A stretch of 64,000 bases of DNA, from assembly GCA_964401685.1 (NCBI GenBank), contig CAYNZH010000006.1:1-64000 (forward strand), read 5' to 3'. The position numbers were made by a program, and so were the translations under genes. The notes below the pieces were generated by a model. The model searched no databases and was not told where the DNA came from. It was given only the letters and a program-made list of their open reading frames with translations. Below are positions 33,360 to 42,031 of the stretch, one piece after another. How positions within the stretch are numbered: position 1 is the first letter of the stretch; each line of letters starts with the position of its first letter. The stretch is from DASRQK01 sp964401685 (GTDB taxonomy: Bacteria; Bacteroidota; Bacteroidia; Sphingobacteriales; Sphingobacteriaceae).

Positions 33360-34696
33360 TCTAAATGCCATTTGATTTTTCGAGAGAAATACATGAGTAC
33401 AGAAACAATGAAAAATAGCCCAATGCTTCCCACGAGCAAGGCCGTGTCGGTGAGCTGTATGAGCAAGAATATCAGTCCGTAAAACACTGTAAGTATGATA
33501 ATGAAATACATTGCAACCCGTCTTTGCTTCAATAATCCGTAGATAAAACTGCCTATTAGCAGAACTGTCGCGAGCGCCGCGATACCGTATGCCAAGTCAA
33601 ATCCTACAAATTCAGAAAGTGAGAGTAGAAGGCTGTAAAATACGACCATTGCTCCGCCAATCAAGAGGTATTGAATAATATGGACGCGTTGCTTGGTGAT
33701 CATTTCAGCAAAAAACAAGGAAACGAAAGTCAATGCAATGATCAATAACGCATATTTTGCGGCCCGTTCTGACTTGTGGTAGTGGTCGACCGGTTGCAGA
33801 AATTGTACGCCGAAAGACTCGATCATCGTGACCGTATTGATTGGGACTTTCGTTGCTGCTATGTCGTCGGAAACAAGGGTGGTGGTTTCTGCTGTCCACT
33901 CTTGAGGGAGAGGCCGGGAGAAATGAACAACTTCCCAGGAGGCTGAGAAACTGTCCTTGCCCAAGTTCCTATCTGTAGGCAGAAAATCACCCACAAAACT
34001 CGGGGAGTTCCAGTTGCCCTCAACAGAGACTCGCGTTTCCCGTGCTAATTGCTGGAATTTAAGATAGTCGTTTCCCTGAAGATCTAAAGCAAAATGGAAG
34101 GAAATCTCCTCTTGGCCAAGGGGCCAGATCATAGGGACAACCATGCTTTTCTCAAAGGCCCCCGAGGCAGAGAACCCACCTTCGGCTTCGTAGCGTTCTC
34201 CGTTGATTTCAATGGTCGGCTGGGAGCGCAATCCCTTCAAATCGCCCAATCCGACGACCATCCGGGCTTGTTCCAATTGCAATTGCGCAGGTGTCACGCC
34301 AAGTTTGGTAAGATCAGGCTGCCGAAAATGGCCCAGAAGATTTATTTCCGCCTGATAAACCGCAGCCGTATAAATTCCCCGCTTGAGGTTCTCGGCCTGT
34401 GCATTCGCCTTTATCTCAATCCGCTCTGGAAGCAAATACACATATTTGATCACATCATCCGTCTCGAAAGGAATCATTAGGAGTGGACCGCCTATGGTCT
34501 GCGGATTGGACCAGCTCTGCCCGATCTCCTGCACGACGCTTTCTTGTCTGTACGCTCTTTCGGTAATCAGCGATCGAATCATGCTCGTCGGGATCAAAAG
34601 TAGCAAAGCCACTATCCCGATGACAAATAATTTGAGGGTAACGGATTCTCCCACCCACCTTAAAAATCCCTTGGTTTCTTGATTGCCTGTTTCCAT
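33356..34696 (-). CDS. creD: CreD-type inner membrane protein
   Basis: The product has 446 residues. One N-terminal helix (about 20-42), a large periplasmic domain (about 45-305, with SWSNPQTIGGPLLMIPF near its start) and five or six C-terminal helices (about 310-440) match CreD (Cet). E. coli CreD is induced by the CreBC system and gives colicin E2 tolerance; elsewhere it is linked to envelope integrity and beta-lactam response. In this window its partners are a winged-helix regulator and a small membrane protein, not CreBC. Confidence 0.9.
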   Translation of the reverse strand: METGNQETKGFLRWVGESVTLKLFVIGIVALLLLIPTSMIRSLITERAYRQESVVQEIGQSWSNPQTIGGPLLMIPFETDDVIKYVYLLPERIEIKANAQAENLKRGIYTAAVYQAEINLLGHFRQPDLTKLGVTPAQLQLEQARMVVGLGDLKGLRSQPTIEINGERYEAEGGFSASGAFEKSMVVPMIWPLGQEEISFHFALDLQGNDYLKFQQLARETRVSVEGNWNSPSFVGDFLPTDRNLGKDSFSASWEVVHFSRPLPQEWTAETTTLVSDDIAATKVPINTVTMIESFGVQFLQPVDHYHKSERAAKYALLIIALTFVSLFFAEMITKQRVHIIQYLLIGGAMVVFYSLLLSLSEFVGFDLAYGIAALATVLLIGSFIYGLLKQRRVAMYFIIILTVFYGLIFLLIQLTDTALLVGSIGLFFIVSVLMYFSRKIKWHLD

Positions 34697-34714
34697 GATG
34701 CGAATTGATATTAA

Positions 34715-35008
34715 TTAAACCTTCTGATCTATAATCAGACTTTCCAACGCGTCCAAATGTTTAGCGAACGCTTTTTTTCCTTTGGCTGTAGCGCTGTATC
34801 GGGTATTGGATTTCCTCCCAATAAATGTCTTGGCAACATCAATGTAAGCCACTTTTTCCAAAGCTCTCAGATGAGTCGCCAAATTTCCATCCGTTGCATC
34901 CAGCAATTCCTTGAACGCCTTGAAATCATAGCTTTCGTTTGTTGTCAACACGGCCATTATCTGTAGGCGAATGCGATTTTCAAAGGCTTTATCAAAGTCC
35001 TTCAGCAT
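34715..35008 (-). CDS. Winged-helix transcriptional regulator, ArsR/MarR-like
   Basis: The product has 97 residues: one winged helix with ENRIRLQIMAVLTTNESYDFKAFKELLDATDGNLATHLRALEKVAYI (helix-turn-helix) and a wing KTFIGRKSNTRYSATAKGKKAF. It is the short HTH_34-type regulator often found before creD in Bacteroidota. Its ATG abuts the stop codon of the upstream membrane gene, and creD follows 18 bp downstream. It probably controls this operon. Confidence 0.88.
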   Translation of the reverse strand: MLKDFDKAFENRIRLQIMAVLTTNESYDFKAFKELLDATDGNLATHLRALEKVAYIDVAKTFIGRKSNTRYSATAKGKKAFAKHLDALESLIIDQKV

Positions 35009-35617
35009 CTATCTGGCCCTCCCCCTATCGTACTTAAGATACATGACTATTCCGTAAATTATATGTAGTAAACCAAAACCCGTAGCCCATAATATCAGAC
35101 CTATTTCTACCGAAGGGAATGCGAAAGCTCCCAAACCTAAAATGATCTCCAAAACTCCCAAAATCCGGACATCACTGAAAGTAAACTGACCTCCCGTGAC
35201 CAGCGCCAGTCCATAAAAGATCAGACTCGTAGGTATGATCAGATCGTAGTATCCACGCGTGATGCAGATCAGCAATATCAGACCACCGGTTATCAGCGGA
35301 AAGGCCATTGCATATAGCAAAGCGCGGCTGGCGGGATTCCATGCCGACTGATTTACCTTACGAGCTTTAATCGACGTGAGTAGAATACACGCACCCACGG
35401 AGAGTAGGAGGACTAAAGCTCCCAAAGCAATGAGCCACAGCTCCTTTTGTGCCGGTTGTAATGCCCCTTCAAGCAAGGTATATCCGAGCCACGCCCCCAG
35501 AATGGCGAAAATCCCCATTAGCACACCTGACAACCCGCTCAAAGACAAGAATTTTGCGGATCTCTCCATAAGCTGGCGTATGGACTGAAGTTCATTATGT
35601 ATTTGCTGACCGTTCAT
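35009..35617 (-). CDS. Membrane protein of the creD operon, unknown function
   Basis: The product has 202 residues from ATG 35617. The cytoplasmic N-terminus (MNGQQIHNELQSIRQLMERSAKFLSLSG) is followed by six predicted membrane helices, the last ending near residue 195 with an Arg-rich tail. The frame opens 11 codons earlier, but that part lacks a family-like start. No domain is recognised. It forms an operon with the winged-helix gene and creD. Confidence 0.78.
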   Translation of the reverse strand: MNGQQIHNELQSIRQLMERSAKFLSLSGLSGVLMGIFAILGAWLGYTLLEGALQPAQKELWLIALGALVLLLSVGACILLTSIKARKVNQSAWNPASRALLYAMAFPLITGGLILLICITRGYYDLIIPTSLIFYGLALVTGGQFTFSDVRILGVLEIILGLGAFAFPSVEIGLILWATGFGLLHIIYGIVMYLKYDRGRAR

Positions 35618-35689
35618 CTTACCTAATATTAAAAGTGCTTTGAAATACAAAGTAAAGCATAAACTTGTTTAGTTGCAAATTCTTTTTTC

Positions 35690-35720
35690 AAAAAAAAAGA
35701 CCACCTCCGGGGAAGTAGCC
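35690..35720 (-). terminator. Terminator behind the small lipoprotein gene, possibly bidirectional
   Basis: The hairpin spans plus-strand 35699-35720; on the minus strand eight base pairs including G-T pairs enclose a six-base loop. It is followed on the minus strand by about nine T and on the plus strand by six T. It ends the 35748-36179 gene and separates it from the creD operon. Confidence 0.75.
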
Positions 35721-35747
35721 TTTTTTCCATAGGTAGATGGGTGCTAT

Positions 35748-36179
35748 TTAATTCAAGCTTCGTCTGAAGGTGTATTTCAACTCAGTTTGCCCAGTAGCGC
35801 CAAGGGTCGCGGACATTGTGTTACCTTGCACTGTGAAGGGAACCTGAAGATCTTGCTCGCCCTCAATGTCCAAAATCAGGTTTGAACCACTCACTCTGTA
35901 CGTACCGGTCTTGGTATCACTGATCTCAATCGGCGTTTCAATAGCAACTTCTATGCGAAAGGAGCCGTCACTGTTGAGTACTGTTTCTGCGAAATTGGGC
36001 TCATTCAAGCTGATGGTCAAATTCTGGACGGTGTCCGCACCATTTTCAGAAAATACCAAAAACTGTACTTCTTCACCTTGCCAGGTCCCAACCCATGGGT
36101 CTGGCTGTGGATCGGAGTCTTTGTCGCAAGATGTGAAAGCAAATAGTCCTACCGCGAGTAAAAGCATCAAATTTTTCAT
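35748..36179 (-). CDS. Small lipoprotein, lipocalin-like (hypothetical)
   Basis: The product has 143 residues. Lipobox FTSC (Cys near 18) is followed by an Asp/Pro linker (DKDSDPQPDP), then VGTWQGEEVQFLVF. The rest alternates polar and hydrophobic residues, as in the lipocalin-like domains of Bacteroidota lipoproteins (GTWQG opening, GTYRVSGSNLILD, KYTFRR end). It is likely outer-membrane anchored. No function can be given. It has its own terminator, so it is probably monocistronic. Confidence 0.8.
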   Translation of the reverse strand: MKNLMLLLAVGLFAFTSCDKDSDPQPDPWVGTWQGEEVQFLVFSENGADTVQNLTISLNEPNFAETVLNSDGSFRIEVAIETPIEISDTKTGTYRVSGSNLILDIEGEQDLQVPFTVQGNTMSATLGATGQTELKYTFRRSLN

Positions 36180-36191
36180 AACATTATTTTA

Positions 36192-36210
36192 GTTAAATTT
36201 TTAATTTAAC
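36192..36210. repeat. Perfect palindrome upstream of the small lipoprotein gene
   Basis: GTTAAATT, three T, AATTTAAC: 8 bp arms at 36192-36199 and 36203-36210, centred about 20 bp before the start codon of the lipoprotein gene. It is AT-rich and could be an operator or a hairpin in the leader; there is no further evidence. Confidence 0.4.
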
Positions 36211-36274
36211 CTTAGAATTGCAATAAAAAGGCCATTATTCGTAATGATCTAATAATCACATATTCATAAATCTG

Positions 36275-36340
36275 AAAAATTTTCCGCGTCGGAAAAGTGT
36301 AGAACTGAAACCTCGCATTCTGTGGATAATCTACACTTTT
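36275..36340 (-). terminator. Two hairpins behind the FMN-binding protein gene
   Basis: Two inverted repeats follow the stop at 36346. AAAAGTGTAGA at 36293-36303 pairs with 36330-36340 (11 bp, perfect). TTTTCCG at 36280-36286 pairs with CGGAAAA at 36290-36296 and on the minus strand is followed by TTTTTC. The second has the form of a short intrinsic terminator. The two share bases, so only one can form at a time. Confidence 0.5.
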
Positions 36341-36345
36341 TGGGT

Positions 36346-36864
36346 TTAAACCTCCAGGTCACCCTGCACGCCATCGTGATCTTGACTACCTGTGAGCATC
36401 GATTTTAATTGTTTAAAAACGGAAATTGCCGCGTGATTTTTTGTGTCCCAGTAATGGCCTTCCAACACCTCAACCCGGAGCAACACGATGCTGGGATCAT
36501 CCGGCCCTTCGAACCAGATTTCCAGGGCTGGGCTCCAAAGATCCTGCACTTTTTGGCGATCTTCGATTTCTTCCGCGACTCCGTACAAATTTAGGAAAGC
36601 AGACCGCTTCCCGCTCTGCAGGAGCAGGTGGACGAACGGATTGCTTTCAATCTCCTCGTCCTTGTGTGTCTCCTCGGCCGTCATGAACCACAAAAACCCC
36701 CGGTCATCAACTTCCAGCACTGTCATCGGACGTATGGACAAAGGAACGCCCGAACGAATGTCGGTGCAAAAGAAACAGGTCTTTGCGTCGTCAACGATTT
36801 CCCGAATCTTATCCAGAGCCTCCTGCCCGTTTAAATTGACTTCATTTTTCTTGTTGTTTTCCAT
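36346..36864 (-). CDS. Pyridoxamine 5'-phosphate oxidase-like split-barrel flavoprotein
   Basis: The product has 172 residues. KIREIVDDAKTCFFCTDIRSGVPLSIRPMTVLEVDDRGFLWFMT and VHLLLQSGKRSAFLNLYGVAEE follow the general stress protein 26 / PNPOx-like pattern, which binds FMN or related cofactors as a dimer. It is cytoplasmic. Likely a flavin-dependent oxidoreductase or a flavin sequestering protein; the substrate is unknown. It lies 62 bp downstream of the large acylase fusion gene, in the same direction, and may be the last gene of that unit. Confidence 0.82.
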   Translation of the reverse strand: MENNKKNEVNLNGQEALDKIREIVDDAKTCFFCTDIRSGVPLSIRPMTVLEVDDRGFLWFMTAEETHKDEEIESNPFVHLLLQSGKRSAFLNLYGVAEEIEDRQKVQDLWSPALEIWFEGPDDPSIVLLRVEVLEGHYWDTKNHAAISVFKQLKSMLTGSQDHDGVQGDLEV

Positions 36865-36926
36865 AATGCATGTATTTTTTGCTTATGTATACAACAATGC
36901 AGGGTGAAAAGGGTTTGTCTTAAATC

Positions 36927-39900
36927 CTATTCTTCCTTTCCTGGTCTATAGCTGCGAATCGTATTTTGTATAATATCTTCCAAGCTGAAAGACACGGTTT
37001 TCATCTGGTTTTCGGAGAACATTCTCAATTGATCTGCATAATAGGGCGAGTCTTCCTTAATGCTCTGTCCGTAGGATAAGACGGAATACGCTCGTGGAGT
37101 CGGACCGAATTCCACCGCAAATACCCAGCAGTCGCCGCCAGTCACCTGAACTTTTTGAGCGTCTTCCTTATGTTTTCCGAACCATAGTACTCTGAAAGCC
37201 CCCATATCTCCGGATGCGCCGCCTATGGGATAGTCTTGCTCCCCTATCACTGCCCTATGCACCTCTCCCCAGGATAAATCCCAGCCGCCGTAACGCTTCT
37301 CACATTCTTGGATTGCCCACGTGAAGGCGTCGACTGCCAAATTTTTGCTTGCCAAACCGGAAGGTGTGGTCGTCGGAGCCTGCGGGGACCAGGGATGCAC
37401 AAAAAGCGCTTCAGCCGGCGCCGAATATCCTGCAGACTCCGGAGTGGATTCGACTCTTTTTCCATCTGCAGCAAGATGCACATAGCGATCCCACCAGGTT
37501 TTAAACAGTACACTTCCACGACTATCTGCAGAGACCGTGTTGTCCCATTTTTCGACAAGATGAATTGCTTGGCGCATTTTTCCGTCAGGTTTTTCCCCAC
37601 GGACAGCCTGAATCAAGTCACTTTTCACCCGGCTCGCTAAAAGCGCGGTCATGTCGTGTTTGCGCTCCACCACTTCCTCTAGGGATAATTTATCCTCACC
37701 CCCTATAAGCTGTAAAGACAACTGGCTTCTCAATCTCAGTGCCGCTTTCGGGAAATTGTCCGGGAAGTCCTTTTCATCGAACACGTGATTTAGATTGGTA
37801 AAATGAAAGGGATCGTTTTCGTTGCGCACATAGCCTCCTTGAGGGTTTAATACCTGTGGAAGATTATCCCAGGGGATGAGATTGCTCCAAATCTGAGCGC
37901 GGCTGTCCACATGTATTGCGGCCGTATCCATACCTGATGGATGGGAGATATCTGGAATAGATCCATTCCATACATACAAGATATTTCCGTCAGCGTCGGC
38001 ATAGGTAAAATTGGAGGTAACTCTTGCTTGCATGCGCATCGCGTCCTTCCATTCTTCTAGATTTTCAGCAGCCATCATGCGAAGAAATTGCTCATTGGTC
38101 CTGTATTCGCCGTCATTTGCTGCTTTAATAATGTACAGGAAGTCATCTGTCTGGTGAATAACGGGGCCGAATTCGGTAAATAATTTTGTTCGTAGGGCTT
38201 TTTCGACGGACTGCCCCTTTTTATAGCTTACCTCAATCACTTTCTCTTCTATAGGCAGGGATTTTCCGTCTAGAATGTAATGATTTGCGTTGCTTTTATC
38301 GCGTTTAAACGCGTAGATTTCTTCATTATCTGTATAATTATTGGTGGTAGACCAGCCCAGGTTATGGTTGAAGCCTCCGACTATACCCAAGGGCTCTCCT
38401 ACACGGAAATCCCCGTAAAAATTCAGCTGCCCGGGAACGATCATTTGGGCCTCATAATACCCGGCGTTCCAGTTAAGGTGAGGATTTCTCATCAGAATCG
38501 CATGGCCAGATTTGGTCCGCGAAGGAGCCAGAGCCCAAACATTTGAACCGGTCTCCGGGTGTGTCTCTTCCAGGGGATAGAGCGCTGAAAGCAATTCGCC
38601 GCGCGTGTCCCGACTCTCTTTCAATGCGTCTAGAAATTTTCGGACAGATTCGTTTTTGAAAGTACCAATGCTTCTGGCATGCACGTCGATAGCGGTGAAA
38701 TTGGGCTCGATCCATTTGGGAAATTCCTCCGGATGCTTTTCTATGTAGGTATTGATGCCTTTAGCAAAACCGCTCAACAGATCTTGGGTTTGTGGATTCA
38801 AGCGGGAAAAAGTCTCCCTCGCCCGCTTATGACGCAGTTTTTCAGAGGCGTCTGCTTCCAGTTGATTGTTGAGTGCACGACCTTTGAGCTCGTTAAATTT
38901 GGCCCACTCGCCTCTGACCCGGACCAATCCGTTGACCACCCTAATCCCGTAGTCTTCAAGCTGAAGATAACCCATGGCATAGCCCGCTGCCTCCATATTG
39001 TCAGCAAGAATATGGGGAACGCCAAACTCCGTTCGCCTTATCAACACCTGATCGGCCAAGGCCTGACTTTGTGATGCGTTCAAACGGAGTGCTTTCCCGT
39101 GCAAGCCTTCCTGTAATTGTCCGGCATCGATAGCGAGATTCCCATTTACCAACACATACTGCACGCCTGTCGCCAACTGCTCGCCATCCAGATAGTTGCT
39201 TTCGGCTTTAATTTTTTGCGGATCAAAAAGAACAATATCTGCGAAGTAACCTTCGGCAATGAGCCCCCTGTTTTTTACCTGCAGGGTTTGTGCGGTCAGA
39301 TATGTGGCCTTGTGTATGGCTTCGGCCATAGTCATCACGTTTCGATTGTGGACATATTCCTCGATCACGCGCGCAAAAGAACCGAATGCTCTCGGGTGTC
39401 CGCCACCGCCATCGGAGCCGGTCATTACCCAGGGTTGTTTCATAAAGTTTTCAATATCCTCTTCTATCATCATAAACGAATGCACTGCGGGAGAGGATGT
39501 CAAGCAAATCTTGATCACGGCTTCCTCAGCAGTAATGCCCCATGCATGGGCCAGGTCAGCCAGCGATTTGCCGTTGAGCTCCTCGTCATTGCTAGATAAA
39601 ACCAGTTTTGACGGATCGGCCGTGCGGGCCTGAATGCTTTGGTGAATGCCTTTTAAAATAGAATCCCTGAGCTCCGGTTGTCGGAAACGGCGTCGCATGT
39701 GTGCGACACCCCCGTCTAGCGCCCACGCCGGCACAAGTGCCGAGCTCAGTCCTGTTCGTGACGCAACATAAGGATATTGATTGGCAGTTACTCTTAACCC
39801 TTTGAGATGGGCGTCTTCAACCATTTTTATCAACTCGGTGCTTTTTCCCCAAGCTTGAGGGCCGGCAACTTTGAGGTGAGAAAAATGCACATGTATATTT

Positions 39901-40649
39901 GCCTTTTCTGCAATTTCCAATACTTCGCGAGACGAATTCAGAACGCCAATGTTTTGTGAGCCTTCGTCGCGCTGGTGCGTATCATATATGCCACCATACT
40001 TGGCGGCGACTTTTGCGAGCTCGATGACTTCTTCGGTTTTGGCAAAATTCCCGGGATTATAGAAAAGTCCTGTCGACAAACCAAACGCGCCTTCCTCCAT
40101 TGCTTGCTCAACCAGAGATTTCATCTCCTCAAGTTCAGCGGCAGAAGGTTGCACGTTTCCAGAACCTAAAACCTTTCTGCGAATGGTGTTGTGCCCTACA
40201 AACAAGGCCGCGTTTGGACCGATACCCTTCGATTCCCACTGTGCGAGTGTTTCTCCGATGGGAATGCTGCCCCCTCCGTCGTTACCTTCGAAAACCGTAG
40301 TTACCCCTTGAGCCAACGCTCTGTGTACCGCACGGTTGTATGTGCTTTCACTACTTAGTTGAGGAGAATAATGCGTATGTGGATCAATAAAGCCGGGTGC
40401 CAAATATAGTCCTTGCGCATCAATAGTGCGTTTAGCTTCCGCTTTTCCAGTGGCTTTCCCTACAAATACAATGTGCTCCCCCCTGACTCCGACATCGGTC
40501 AATAGGGAATCGCCCCCTTTCCCGTCAAAAACGATGGCGTTGCGGATAAGTATATCATAAGATTGGGTCTGTCCGTGAGCAATCAGGGGGAAAGCAAAAA
40601 TTCCTAAGAAATAAATAAGGGATCGTAACAGTGGGGTATATTTATTCAT
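36927..40649 (-). CDS. Fusion of D-aminoacylase-type amidohydrolase and penicillin/AHL acylase
   Basis: A 1240-residue exported protein with a Sec signal (1-26). Residues 30-525 are a complete N-acyl-D-amino-acid deacylase: HTH 91-93, GAFGLSTGLFYNPG, THQRDEG with His225, FSHLK with His258, and GSDGGGGHPRAFGSF with catalytic Asp413. Residues 530-1240 are a complete Ntn-type penicillin acylase: RRTEFGVPHILADN opens the alpha chain, and TGSNVWAL carries the autoprocessing nucleophile Ser702 that starts the beta chain. RNPHLNW and LGWSTTNNYTDNE follow. No stop, frame change or second signal separates them. Both families cleave N-acyl amide bonds: the first in N-acyl-D-amino acids, the second in beta-lactams, acyl-homoserine lactones or N-acyl amino acids. 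The joint substrate is unknown. The start overlaps by 8 bp an N-formylglutamate-amidohydrolase-like gene. Confidence 0.9.
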   Translation of the reverse strand: MNKYTPLLRSLIYFLGIFAFPLIAHGQTQSYDILIRNAIVFDGKGGDSLLTDVGVRGEHIVFVGKATGKAEAKRTIDAQGLYLAPGFIDPHTHYSPQLSSESTYNRAVHRALAQGVTTVFEGNDGGGSIPIGETLAQWESKGIGPNAALFVGHNTIRRKVLGSGNVQPSAAELEEMKSLVEQAMEEGAFGLSTGLFYNPGNFAKTEEVIELAKVAAKYGGIYDTHQRDEGSQNIGVLNSSREVLEIAEKANIHVHFSHLKVAGPQAWGKSTELIKMVEDAHLKGLRVTANQYPYVASRTGLSSALVPAWALDGGVAHMRRRFRQPELRDSILKGIHQSIQARTADPSKLVLSSNDEELNGKSLADLAHAWGITAEEAVIKICLTSSPAVHSFMMIEEDIENFMKQPWVMTGSDGGGGHPRAFGSFARVIEEYVHNRNVMTMAEAIHKATYLTAQTLQVKNRGLIAEGYFADIVLFDPQKIKAESNYLDGEQLATGVQYVLVNGNLAIDAGQLQEGLHGKALRLNASQSQALADQVLIRRTEFGVPHILADNMEAAGYAMGYLQLEDYGIRVVNGLVRVRGEWAKFNELKGRALNNQLEADASEKLRHKRARETFSRLNPQTQDLLSGFAKGINTYIEKHPEEFPKWIEPNFTAIDVHARSIGTFKNESVRKFLDALKESRDTRGELLSALYPLEETHPETGSNVWALAPSRTKSGHAILMRNPHLNWNAGYYEAQMIVPGQLNFYGDFRVGEPLGIVGGFNHNLGWSTTNNYTDNEEIYAFKRDKSNANHYILDGKSLPIEEKVIEVSYKKGQSVEKALRTKLFTEFGPVIHQTDDFLYIIKAANDGEYRTNEQFLRMMAAENLEEWKDAMRMQARVTSNFTYADADGNILYVWNGSIPDISHPSGMDTAAIHVDSRAQIWSNLIPWDNLPQVLNPQGGYVRNENDPFHFTNLNHVFDEKDFPDNFPKAALRLRSQLSLQLIGGEDKLSLEEVVERKHDMTALLASRVKSDLIQAVRGEKPDGKMRQAIHLVEKWDNTVSADSRGSVLFKTWWDRYVHLAADGKRVESTPESAGYSAPAEALFVHPWSPQAPTTTPSGLASKNLAVDAFTWAIQECEKRYGGWDLSWGEVHRAVIGEQDYPIGGASGDMGAFRVLWFGKHKEDAQKVQVTGGDCWVFAVEFGPTPRAYSVLSYGQSIKEDSPYYADQLRMFSENQMKTVSFSLEDIIQNTIRSYRPGKEE

Positions 40650-41631
40650 AATTAGTGGTTTGCTTTAAATAATTCATGATCACTTTGGCAAAAGCTTTTG
40701 CAAAAGCTTCACGATTGGCTTCTGAGTCCCGAACACCCCGATTATGCGCTTCAATTTGCCATCCAAACACATTCGGATAATCGCGTGACGTATAATACCG
40801 GGTATTGTATCCCCCGTTGAAGAATGACTCGCCGGACTTTGGATAAGGGTCCTCACGACTGGGTACCGTCCGAAACCCCTCGTCCTCCATCATCGTCCCA
40901 AAGGCTTCATCGCCGAGGATCAGGTCCTGGAATGCAAGTTGAGGATCGCGTGTGGTGAGGTTGTTCAGCGAGGATTTACGACTCATCGCGGGTAATTCCA
41001 GGCCGCTATGAACTTTAACGAGGTCACTGGCACTCAAAGAGTACCCTATTTCCAAGCGTTGATTGGCATGGCCGTGTCCATGTAGATCGATAAATATAGC
41101 CTGACCGTGCCTGGCAGCGGCGGTACTCACGGCAGTATCCAAGAACTGATGATAATCATGCCAAACGCCGACCATATTCGCATTTCCGCAAGTCGCTTCA
41201 TTGACTGCGCGATTTAAATCCACCTTGACCCTGGCGATATGACTCATGACCAGATAGGGCCGAACCTGGTAATTATCGACCAATTCCTTCTCGATTGCCT
41301 TCGCCAATTCCAAGGTGTTCATATCCCGGACTGTCGTGATATTGGGGCAGTCGCGATCAGGAATGCCATCAGGACGCAAGGTCCCACCGTGCGGTACGCT
41401 AATGATCAAAGGCATGGAACCGGCCACACATTCTGTCCATTTATTTTCACCAAAAAAAACGTTTCCATCTTCCCAGTGCTCGGCTACCGCATCGGTTTCA
41501 GGCGGCGTCACCCCCGGCGGCTCTGGATCGGGCTGTCCAGAATCTGCGGGATCCTGGGTGCAGGCAATAAAAAAAAGGCAGCTAATACTTAATAAAACGC
41601 AAAAAAAACTTCGGAATTTCGATGGGTACAT
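40642..41631 (-). CDS. N-formylglutamate amidohydrolase-like lipoprotein
   Basis: The product has 329 residues from ATG 41631. Lipoprotein signal with Cys24 (FIAC), then a Pro/Asp-rich linker to about 50. The FGase domain shows PLIISVPHGG (His81), RDMNTLELA, SHIARVKVDLNR and IDLHGHGHANQ (zinc-site histidines). Classical FGase (HutG) removes formate from N-formyl-L-glutamate in the cytoplasm; a lipoprotein version must act in the periplasm or on the surface, perhaps on other N-acyl amino acids. It begins 5 bp after the SRPBCC gene and overlaps the acylase fusion gene by 8 bp. The frame is open 19 codons further upstream, but the signal begins at 41631. Confidence 0.85.
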   Translation of the reverse strand: MYPSKFRSFFCVLLSISCLFFIACTQDPADSGQPDPEPPGVTPPETDAVAEHWEDGNVFFGENKWTECVAGSMPLIISVPHGGTLRPDGIPDRDCPNITTVRDMNTLELAKAIEKELVDNYQVRPYLVMSHIARVKVDLNRAVNEATCGNANMVGVWHDYHQFLDTAVSTAAARHGQAIFIDLHGHGHANQRLEIGYSLSASDLVKVHSGLELPAMSRKSSLNNLTTRDPQLAFQDLILGDEAFGTMMEDEGFRTVPSREDPYPKSGESFFNGGYNTRYYTSRDYPNVFGWQIEAHNRGVRDSEANREAFAKAFAKVIMNYLKQTTNYE

Positions 41632-41636
41632 TAGGG

Positions 41637-42020
41637 CTAATATTCGGTGTAAAAGTGTATGAGAGATGCTGCGTATTCTTGATTCCAACCTTCGACAATA
41701 TCGTCGTAGGCGTCTGCGGGGATGTTGCTCTGGCGAACTTCCATCGAGGTCCCTTTGGGGTGTTCATGCAGTTTGATGGTCACAATGGAAGCCTCGTCCT
41801 GCTCTCCGAAATACCACTCTTGGGTGAGCATCTTATTCTCTAAAAAAGCGAGGTTTTTGCCAACTATTGCACCGTCCCATAGTGAAAACTCAGCTCCCTC
41901 CTCGGGAATCATCACTGCGGGTGCACCCGTCCATAATTGGATGGTAATCTCAGTAGTGAGTGCCAGGTAGACAATCTCCGGTCTTGCTGGAATTATGTAA
42001 TACGCTTTAAAATCTTTCAT
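41637..42020 (-). CDS. SRPBCC (START-like/AHSA1) domain protein
   Basis: The product has 127 residues from ATG 42020. The order of elements FKAYYIIPARPEIVYLALTTEITIQLWTG, EFSLWDGAIVGKNL, MLTQEWYFGE, SIVTIKL and the final helix (DIVEGWNQEYAASLIHFYTE) follows the AHSA1/SRPBCC hydrophobic-pocket fold. Likely binds a lipophilic ligand or protein in the cytoplasm; the ligand is unknown. It is packed between the 12-TM gene (11 bp away) and the FGase-like gene (5 bp away). Confidence 0.82.
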   Translation of the reverse strand: MKDFKAYYIIPARPEIVYLALTTEITIQLWTGAPAVMIPEEGAEFSLWDGAIVGKNLAFLENKMLTQEWYFGEQDEASIVTIKLHEHPKGTSMEVRQSNIPADAYDDIVEGWNQEYAASLIHFYTEY

Positions 42021-42031
42021 CAAGAACAAAC

